NCBI GenBank assembly: GCA_900556575.1
Contig: USPO01000001.1
Coordinates: 1-29,040 of the forward strand
DNA: 29,040 bases
Reading direction: 5' to 3'
Source: an uncultured Eubacteriales bacterium
GTDB taxonomy: Bacteria; Bacillota; Clostridia; UBA1381
This document shows positions 24,701-29,040 of this stretch, in pieces. Every line of letters starts with the position of its first letter. Positions within the stretch are counted from its first letter, which is position 1. Under the pieces are notes generated by a model. It had not been told where the DNA came from and searched no databases. It saw only the letters and a list, made by a program, of their open reading frames with translations. A program made the position numbers and the translations under genes.

Positions 24701-24724
24701 TACTTTCTTGAGATTCTTATTCAT
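21719..24724 (-). CDS. SLH-domain surface protein, probable S-layer protein
   Basis: The ATG at 24724 is chosen: GGGAGG lies 11 nt upstream and a signal peptide follows (MNKNLKKVISAASALAVSAT...AFA). The frame stays open 33 codons upstream, but that is leader RNA. The 1001-residue product has three S-layer homology domains at about 27-80 (YPDVP..YYQAVNELSALNVINGY), 95-150 (FTDVPGSHWAAGYI...INGY) and 165-205 (the last degenerate, NRAQVAILIDNAI). These bind pyruvylated secondary wall polymer and fix the protein to the wall. The remaining ~800 residues are acidic, Asp/Ser/Thr/Tyr-rich and beta-type with no cysteine-rich or enzyme motif seen. A dedicated consensus promoter, long structured leader and strong terminator suit an abundant S-layer protein; that role is inferred. 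Confidence 0.88.
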   Translation of the reverse strand: MNKNLKKVISAASALAVSATGVAAFAADYPDVPNTANYYQAVNELSALNVINGYDDGTFKPEENVTRAQIAKMVVTALGNTVSNAADAAAGKDTQFTDVPGSHWAAGYISVATTSAAQSFINGYSATTFGPEDNVTYAQAVKMLVAALGYSTLAERDGGWPSGYLKYGISLGLTSGITGVNNDQQLNRAQVAILIDNAIKAPIAVAGTNALGQPMVIAKDGTGDLDGTKDGYQNLLNYAHDAYLVYGRIDGTFKSGATSDAEDITFNVEKSDNWDGYSLNAAKNDSADNVKMKKGAINDADSYLFTYAQAIIQKDSNDEYTLVSLTPYGTSEKVEKEVSDIKQLVPGTERQLQIYKDANQSKYDTYKLAEDVKVYVNGKEYSKGIDSLFEESFITENNVGTLTLIDATQEGKSSADGKYDYVMVSFYATGVVDEVVTKSDELKVYFDSADNNIKSGTLTLDLDDDDKDYNVYLDGNKVDYSEIKEGDVLSIAYDVIDGYSNSDSYDIYISRNTVEGRVTSVSNDSNPTDVEYTLDSGDVYKIAYDGAASLKSGTTYTLYLDAFGKIAKVDESVSSKKYAILENVYTTNGGADYYVDVITADGSKQAYQVKSEDYSAFVSVLMEDESKFDTSEKLANRKAPENRVIEYTTTTKGELRFKDSNNKTAVTGDSFDGDYKTANGRLDGKQLSEGYSAILDLSDYSMDESKSYSKVAISDLKSDTTYTGYAFGKSTSSNKEYQFVIIKSGIGGYTVESNWGVYVQTNSISTDNGDNDAIVAYVNGELKTLPTDGISTDSFSTGDVFFYKTNSDNEVEDVKVVAELPSTYRELYANAVKNEFDVVDSKTASEFSDDKVFGQADKTNNKLISGFIVDVSNGSVSLATKDQLTANGGRCGTIDKFATLSAKSYDLASDAVVVGYDYATNKVTNRVYSATSAIVRSANFDYDSYENRDKNSGVVDFTAEQKTIESASNRDFGNANFAIAKVVDGDIAEIVVITPDDDIDG

Positions 24725-24956
24725 TGTCTCAAATCCTCCCTTTAATGTTCGTCTAATGAAGGGCTTATATCTGAATTTTAAAACCTCGGTCAGGCTCCCT
24801 TCTTTGCCAAAACCCAGGAACACTTAAGCCTGTCCGCCATGCAAGCGACGCAAAAGCCTATGTGTCTCTGTAAAATCAATTTACCTGCTTTGATTTTACA
24901 GGATATTACGGTAACGGTCTGATTCAATGCTTCTACCCAAATATCATAAACCGCTA
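24725..24956 (-). promoter_or_regulatory. Long structured 5' leader of the SLH gene
   Basis: The expected transcript start near 24956 leaves about 230 untranslated bases. They contain a perfect 12-bp hairpin (24901-24890 with 24879-24868, 10-nt loop, no U-run after it). A second hairpin pairs CAGGCT (24832-24827) with AGCCTG (24796-24791). CCCUU (24763-24759) could also pair with AAGGG (24742-24738) at the Shine-Dalgarno. It matches no riboswitch class that I recognise; RNA stabilisation or translational control is possible. Confidence 0.55.
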
Positions 24957-24962
24957 CTCTAT

Positions 24963-24991
24963 ATTTTACTACCTAAAACGGATATTGTCAA
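24963..24991 (-). promoter_or_regulatory. Promoter of the SLH protein gene
   Basis: The minus strand reads TTGACA (24991-24986), a 17-nt spacer, and TAAAAT (24968-24963). Confidence 0.8.
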
Positions 24992-25291
24992 CACTTTTTT
25001 TCTTCCAATTTGAAAAACAAAAATTTTTATTCATTTTAAACAAAATGGCCGCAACAGAAGCAAAATGTAATATGCAATATTTTTTCACCGTTTTGGTTTA
25101 CATTATATTAGACGTGCGGTTTCAAAAAAAGTTCCGTATTTTTAAAAATTTTTTGATTTTTTTTATTTTTATGAAAATAGGTCCGTATATACGGTGAAAT
25201 TTTATTTTAAAACCCTTGTTTTTTTTCGGTGATACAGTATTATATGCTTACATAAAATTTATTCTAGAAGAATTTTTTATTGCCTTAACAA
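24992..25291. other. AT-rich gene-free stretch
   Basis: Very AT-rich sequence between the SLH promoter and the dapB terminator. I see no gene. The only distinct element is a perfect 12-bp palindrome CCGTATATACGG at 25183-25194, which could be an operator but has no known partner. Confidence 0.5.
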
Positions 25292-25332
25292 ACAGGTGAT
25301 GCGGCAAAGATCTGTTTTGTCGCATCACCTGT
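25292..25332 (-). terminator. Terminator after dapB
   Basis: A 12-bp stem (ACAGGTGATGCG with CGCATCACCTGT) with a 17-nt loop begins 11 nt after the dapB stop. The minus strand continues TTTGTT; the plus strand has a better run (TTTTT), so it may act in both directions. Confidence 0.75.
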
Positions 25333-25342
25333 TTTTATATTA

Positions 25343-26101
25343 TTATAAATCCGAAAACAAATCGTTCATTTCATACATTCCGGCATCCTTGCCTACAATA
25401 AACTTAGCTGCCTTTACAGCGCCTACAGCAAAAACTTCTTTGCTTGCGGCATGATGGTTCAACTCTATTACTTCATCATTTCCCGCAAATATGATTTCAT
25501 GATCTCCAACTATTGTTCCGCCTCTTACGGCACTTATTCCTATTTCTGTTTTCTTTCTCTTTCTTCTTACAGCATGACGGTCATATACATACTCTGCCGG
25601 CTCGCTTAATGTATCATTGATAGCATCCGCAATTGCAAGTGCAGTTCCCGAAGGTGCATCTATCTTCTGATTATGATGCCTTTCTACAATTTCAATATCG
25701 AAATTGCCCTCCAAAATCTTTACTGCTTTCTTTGCAAGGCTAATTAAAAGATTTATTCCAAGGCTCATATTTGCCGAAAAGAATACCGGTATTTCAGATG
25801 ATGCAGCTGTAAACTCCTCCTTCTGCTCCGGTGAAAGTCCTGTTGTACAAATTATTATAGGGAGTTTTCTTGCCTTACAGAAGTTTAAAATTCCGGTCAG
25901 GCTTGACGGGTGTGAAAAATCAATCACAACATCTGCCTCACCCTTGTAATCCTCCGGATTTGAATATACCGGATATGTGCTGAGCTGTGCTTCGTTGATA
26001 TCAAAGCCTGCCACTATTTCTGCATCGCTGTCTTCTGATACAAGACGTGTAATTACTTGTCCCATCTTGCCGTTACAGCCGTTCATTATAATTTTTGTCA
26101 T
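25343..26101 (-). CDS. dapB: 4-hydroxy-tetrahydrodipicolinate reductase
   Basis: The ATG at 26101 follows GAAAGAGGAAAA and gives 252 residues, the usual DapB size; an in-frame ATG 12 codons upstream lacks a ribosome site. The N-terminal Rossmann motif is reduced to GCNGKMGQ (family pattern GxxGxMG) and binds NAD(P)H. The catalytic segment ERHHNQKIDAPSGTAL holds the conserved His pair and Lys, and HEIIFAGNDEVIELNHHA is the C-terminal family motif. It reduces hydroxytetrahydrodipicolinate on the path to diaminopimelate, needed for peptidoglycan and lysine. It is the last gene after asd and dapA, separated from dapA by a 175-bp gap with a hairpin. Confidence 0.95.
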   Translation of the reverse strand: MTKIIMNGCNGKMGQVITRLVSEDSDAEIVAGFDINEAQLSTYPVYSNPEDYKGEADVVIDFSHPSSLTGILNFCKARKLPIIICTTGLSPEQKEEFTAASSEIPVFFSANMSLGINLLISLAKKAVKILEGNFDIEIVERHHNQKIDAPSGTALAIADAINDTLSEPAEYVYDRHAVRRKRKKTEIGISAVRGGTIVGDHEIIFAGNDEVIELNHHAASKEVFAVGAVKAAKFIVGKDAGMYEMNDLFSDL

Positions 26102-26214
26102 AGTTTTCCTCTTTCCTTTTTCACTTAAAATCCACACAATGCTCCTGCTTTTCTTGAAAAAACAAGTTTTGCGACAGATTTAAATCTGCTCTTAGATTAT
26201 ACGTCTATACATAA

Positions 26215-26257
26215 ATTGCAAATATCGCCGCACAAGCTATACAGCAATATTTGCAAT
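26215..26257 (-). terminator. Hairpin in the dapA-dapB gap
   Basis: A 14-bp stem with one G-U pair (26257-26244 with 26228-26215, ATTGCAAATATYGC type) starts about 20 nt after the dapA stop. The following minus-strand sequence TTTATG is a poor U-run, so it may be a weak terminator, a processing site or an mRNA stabiliser. A 14-bp palindrome CAGATTTAAATCTG lies nearby at 26175-26188. A TATAAT at 26201-26196 lacks a good -35, so a separate dapB promoter is uncertain. Confidence 0.5.
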
Positions 26258-26276
26258 CATTTTATTTAATTTTTTA

Positions 26277-27170
26277 TTATTCAGCAAGCTTTAAGCCGGC
26301 ATTTATCATTGCCTGCTTTAAAGTTTCCTTGTTCTTTTCTTCCATTTCGCATAACGGAAGTCTGAGATTTCCGGCATTGTAACCAAGCATATTCATAGCA
26401 GTTTTTACCGGAATAGGATTAACCTCAATAAAAAGCTTATTAATCAAATCAAGATACTTTAACTGCATAGCAGTTGCCTCGGCTGTATTTCCCGCAAAAT
26501 AATTTGCACACATTTCATGTGTTTCTTTCGGCATAACGTTCGACAATACACTGATTACACCCTTTCCTCCGAGTGAAAGAATAGGAACTATCATATCATC
26601 ATTTCCCGAATATATATATAAATCCGGTACTTCCGCAGCTACTTTTGCTGTGTATGAAATATTTCCCGATGCTTCCTTTATAGCTACAATATTTTCAATC
26701 TTTGAAAGCTCTTTCAGTGTGTCAATCGCAAAGCTTACTCCTGTTCTTGACGGAACATTATATAAAATAACCGGAATTGAGATTGCATTTGCAATCGCTG
26801 TAAAGTGGGCAATAAGTCCTTTCTGTGATGCCTTATTATAATACGGTGTTACAGATAAGATAGCATCCGCACCCAATTCTTCAGCCTTCTTTGAAAGTTC
26901 AATTGCGTGTGCCGTATCATTCGAGCCTGTTCCCGCAATTACCGGAATTCTCTTTGCTGTCTTTTTAACAGCATATTCGATTGCCGCAAGATGCTCTGCA
27001 TCCGGCATTGTTGATGCCTCGCCTGTTGTTCCGCAGATAACAATTGCATCTGTTCCGCCGGCAATCTGATCTTCTATTATTCTGCCCAGCTCATCATAAT
27101 TAGTCTTGTTTCCGTCAAACGGAGTAATAATCGCAACTCCGGCTCCGGTAAAAGGTAATGTCTTTGCCAT
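26277..27170 (-). CDS. dapA: 4-hydroxy-tetrahydrodipicolinate synthase
   Basis: The ATG at 27170 gives 297 residues (MAKTLPFTGAGVAIITPF), matching the family start, and has AAAGG upstream; a longer in-frame start at 27197 is not supported. The TIM-barrel enzyme condenses pyruvate and aspartate semialdehyde. The Schiff-base lysine is Lys165 (AIKEASGN), the proton-relay tyrosine Tyr137 (LYNVPSRTG), and the substrate loop CGTTGEAS lies at 46-53. It lies 64 nt after asd and is presumably under the same lysine riboswitch. Confidence 0.96.
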   Translation of the reverse strand: MAKTLPFTGAGVAIITPFDGNKTNYDELGRIIEDQIAGGTDAIVICGTTGEASTMPDAEHLAAIEYAVKKTAKRIPVIAGTGSNDTAHAIELSKKAEELGADAILSVTPYYNKASQKGLIAHFTAIANAISIPVILYNVPSRTGVSFAIDTLKELSKIENIVAIKEASGNISYTAKVAAEVPDLYIYSGNDDMIVPILSLGGKGVISVLSNVMPKETHEMCANYFAGNTAEATAMQLKYLDLINKLFIEVNPIPVKTAMNMLGYNAGNLRLPLCEMEEKNKETLKQAMINAGLKLAE

Positions 27171-27234
27171 AATACTAACCTTTCCTTTCATCCTCATTCA
27201 TTTCTATACCTATGATAAATATTTCTCTATAAAA

Positions 27235-28338
27235 TTAATCCATGTAACCCTTTGCTGTCAATAACTCAGCTAACAATACAGCACCGCCTGCTGCACCTCT
27301 TAATGTATTGTGGCTCATTGAAACCATCTTGTAGTCATACTGTGTTGACTCTCTTAAACGTCCGCATGAGATAGCCATTCCGCCGTCAATCTCTCTTGCA
27401 GTCTTAATCTGCGGCTGATCCGGATTTTCACTCTCTGTATATACATATATGAACTGCTTCGGCGCATGCGGAAGCTCAAGCTCCTGCGGAACACCCTTAT
27501 AATCTCTCCACATCTGCTCGATTTCCTCTACCGACGGCTTATTCTCGCTGTCCTTGAATGAGAAGAATATTGCTGCTGTATGTCCGTTCGATACCGGAAC
27601 TCTGTAAGTCTGGCATTCAATCTGAAGTGCTGTTGACGGAACAATTTCTCCGTTTTCAATCTTACCCAAAATCTTATTCGGCTCTACTTCTGACTTGTTC
27701 TCTTCACCGCCGATATACGGGATAAGATTGTCTACCATCTCCGGCCATGTTTCAAATGTCTTTCCAGCACCTGAAATTGCCTGATATGTTGTTACCAATG
27801 CGTGGTCGATTGGGTACTTCTGATTAATTACTGCCATTGCCGGAAGATATGACTGCAATGAACAGTTTGACTTAACTGCGATAAAGCCTCTCTTTGTACC
27901 GAGTCTTTCACGCTGTGACGGAATTATTTCAAGATGCTGCGGATTAATTTCCGGAATAATCATAGGAACATCCGGTGTATGACGATGTGCAGAGTTGTTT
28001 GACACAACCGGGCATTCAGCCTTTGCGTATCTTTCCTCCAAAGCCTTGATTTCATCCTTCTTCATGTCAACTGCGCAGAATACGAAATCAACCTTCTTTG
28101 CTATTTCTTCAACGTCATCTGTTGCATTCATTACAACCATATCCTTAACATTTTCAGGAATATCTATATCCATGCACCACTTCTTGCCTACGGCATCCTT
28201 GTATGCCTTGCCCGCACTTCTCGGTGATGCTGCTAATACCTCAATTGTATACCATGGATGATCTGCCAGAAGAGTAATAAATCTCTGACCTACCATACCT
28301 GTTGCACCTATAATTCCTACCTTGTAATTGTCTTTCAT
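27235..28338 (-). CDS. asd: Aspartate-semialdehyde dehydrogenase (long archaeal/fungal-type form)
   Basis: The 367-residue enzyme reduces aspartyl phosphate to aspartate semialdehyde with NADPH. The Rossmann start is VGIIGATGMVGQRF; the catalytic cysteine is Cys159 (VKSNCSLQSY), and the base histidine lies in PVSNGHTAAIFF. Length and the SNCS and TTYQAISGAG motifs fit the longer form found in archaea, fungi and some Clostridia rather than the ~330-residue Bacillus form. AAGGAGCAGGGAA precedes the ATG. It is the first gene of asd-dapA-dapB and lies just downstream of an L-box with terminator. Confidence 0.94.
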   Translation of the reverse strand: MKDNYKVGIIGATGMVGQRFITLLADHPWYTIEVLAASPRSAGKAYKDAVGKKWCMDIDIPENVKDMVVMNATDDVEEIAKKVDFVFCAVDMKKDEIKALEERYAKAECPVVSNNSAHRHTPDVPMIIPEINPQHLEIIPSQRERLGTKRGFIAVKSNCSLQSYLPAMAVINQKYPIDHALVTTYQAISGAGKTFETWPEMVDNLIPYIGGEENKSEVEPNKILGKIENGEIVPSTALQIECQTYRVPVSNGHTAAIFFSFKDSENKPSVEEIEQMWRDYKGVPQELELPHAPKQFIYVYTESENPDQPQIKTAREIDGGMAISCGRLRESTQYDYKMVSMSHNTLRGAAGGAVLLAELLTAKGYMD

Positions 28339-28374
28339 TTCCCTGCTCCTTAATTCCTTAATTTGGATTTTATA

Positions 28375-28408
28375 CTACAAAAGGCAATAGCCTTATGAGC
28401 TATTGCCT
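28375..28408 (-). terminator. Riboswitch-controlled terminator before asd
   Basis: A 10-bp stem AGGCAATAGC/GCTATTGCCT with a 7-nt loop is followed on the minus strand by TTTTGT. It lies between the lysine aptamer and the asd start, as expected for the expression platform of an L-box that ends transcription when lysine is bound. Confidence 0.85.
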
Positions 28409-28439
28409 GAATTAACGTTCCATGCTCTGCATGATTAAT

Positions 28440-28618
28440 CAGCCACGATAGCTCCCCATCAAAAAAATGATGACAGTCATATTGCTGTTAACAATATGCC
28501 CAGCCGCACCCATACGCATAGGATGAAGCTTCGGCAATGCACCCTTTCAGTACTTCCTCTAACAATCTGCGAATCTCAGAAATACTTACTATTGTAACAA
28601 TGCACCTCTATCTCTCTT
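28440..28618 (-). ncRNA. Lysine riboswitch (L-box) aptamer
   Basis: The minus strand carries the family's conserved words in order: ATAGAGGTGCA, AGTAAGTATT, GAAAGGGTGCATTGCCGAAG, GGCTGGGCATATTGT, ATATGACTGTCAT and GATGGGGAGCTATCGTGG. P1 closes by GAUAG (28612-28608) with CUAUC (28451-28447). The class binds lysine and here precedes asd-dapA-dapB, so feedback by the end product is expected. Confidence 0.95.
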
Positions 28619-28634
28619 TTGCTTATACAATAAT

Positions 28635-28663
28635 ATATTATCACTAATTGCACTTTGTGTCAA
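28635..28663 (-). promoter_or_regulatory. Promoter of the lysine operon
   Basis: TTGACA on the minus strand (28663-28658), a 17-nt spacer, and a weak -10 TAATAT (28640-28635) place the start near 28628, just before the aptamer. Confidence 0.65.
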
Positions 28664-28711
28664 GTACTTATTGAAATTTTTTTTATTAATGTCTTATAAA
28701 CTAAAAAACAG

Positions 28712-28740
28712 TTGCAATTTATGTGTAAATATGATAAAAT
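28712..28740 (+). promoter_or_regulatory. Promoter of the right-edge PD-(D/E)XK gene
   Basis: TTGCAA (28712-28717), 17 nt, TAAAAT (28735-28740) with an upstream TGA extended element. GGAGG at 28758-28762 then precedes the ATG at 28771. Confidence 0.7.
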
Positions 28741-28770
28741 TAAAGAAAAAAGACAACGGAGGCTGATAAT

Positions 28771-29040
28771 ATGCAAAACGGATATATAGTAAAGCCAAAG
28801 CTTGATGTAATGTTTAAAAAACTGTTCGCATCAGAGGAAAATAAACAGCTACTGATAAGTCTAATAGCAAGCCTTTTAAGCATAAACATTGAGTCAATCA
28901 AAAGCATAGAGGTATTAAACGGTGAGATATTGCCGGATGAAAGCGGCGAAAAATTCGGAAGACTCGACCTGCTTTTGATAATGAACGATGAAACAAAAAT
29001 CAATATTGAACTTCAAATCAAGATACAGGATGATTATGCG
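28771..29040 (+). CDS. Rpn/PD-(D/E)XK nuclease family protein (partial, C-terminus off right edge)
   Basis: Ninety codons are visible from the ATG with a GGAGG site 8 nt upstream. The product starts MQNGYIVKPKLDVMFKKLFA, with the LDVMFKKLF motif seen at the start of Rpn/PDDEXK_2 proteins. RLDLLLIMNDETKINIELQ supplies the Asp and the E-x-Q of the nuclease core. Members are recombination-promoting nucleases often labelled transposases. The rest lies beyond the window, so completeness cannot be judged. It differs in sequence from the protein at 20569-21564 apart from the shared core motif. Confidence 0.88.
   Translation, partial: MQNGYIVKPKLDVMFKKLFASEENKQLLISLIASLLSINIESIKSIEVLNGEILPDESGEKFGRLDLLLIMNDETKINIELQIKIQDDYA

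Noticed and set aside
24725..24823. Start of the SLH protein at 24823
   Set aside because: The 33 extra residues precede a normal signal peptide and lie in structured leader RNA, and a good ribosome site fits the ATG at 24724.
24725..24956. c-di-GMP or other known riboswitch before the SLH gene
   Set aside because: No matching conserved core is visible; only generic hairpins can be supported.

Overview
The window is low-GC, Gram-positive-type bacterial chromosome, most likely from an anaerobic, gut-type Clostridia (Bacillota). The signs are consensus sigma-A promoters (TTGACA or TTGCAA, 17-bp spacer, TATAAT), strong AGGAGG ribosome sites, many intrinsic terminators, an S-layer-homology (SLH) protein, an L-box (lysine) riboswitch, a BlaI-type repressor, type III pantothenate kinase and a secreted pectin-type acetylesterase. 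The secreted carbohydrate-active and SLH proteins recall pectin degraders such as Monoglobus, but the species cannot be fixed from sequence reading alone.

Layout. 1-3366 (-): N-terminal 1122 residues of a large secreted protein with DUF11-type repeats, running off the left edge. 3367-4735: a decayed interval holding a copy of a MATE gene 3' end, a VbhA-like antitoxin gene, the first 27 codons of a Fic gene and three GC-rich hairpin repeats. 4736-6049 (-): MATE transporter with its own promoter and a terminator in its leader. 6211-10609 (-): radical SAM protein, 3D-domain cell-wall protein, an unrecognised secreted protein and a DUF815 AAA+ ATPase. 11002-14589 (+): 1195-residue secreted protein ending in a CE12-like esterase domain. 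14637-16769: coenzyme A genes, coaBC (-) and divergent coaX (+), the latter followed by an orphan BlaI/MecI regulator. 17202-20405 (-): trpD-trpC-trpF-trpA without trpE, trpG or trpB. 20569-21564 (-): PD-(D/E)XK (Rpn/transposase-type) protein. 21719-24724 (-): SLH surface protein with a leader of about 230 nt. 25343-28338 (-): asd-dapA-dapB behind a lysine riboswitch and its terminator. 28771 to the right edge (+): start of a second PD-(D/E)XK protein.

How the genes work together. asd, dapA and dapB take aspartyl phosphate towards diaminopimelate and lysine, and the L-box senses the end product. The four trp genes cover anthranilate to indole except for the TrpE/TrpG and TrpB steps. coaX and coaBC cover early steps of CoA synthesis from opposite strands of a shared control region.

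The most striking observation is the trpD leader. It carries nine (G/U)AG triplets at exactly 5-nt pitch, the signature of a TRAP (MtrB) RNA-binding site. These overlap two mutually exclusive hairpins, one of which would bury the trpD Shine-Dalgarno sequence. This is the arrangement known from Bacillus subtilis trpE translational control, here on trpD in an apparently different lineage. Other points worth checking are the Cys-to-Asn change in CoaBC, the antitoxin left beside a truncated Fic toxin, and the structured leaders of the MATE and SLH genes.
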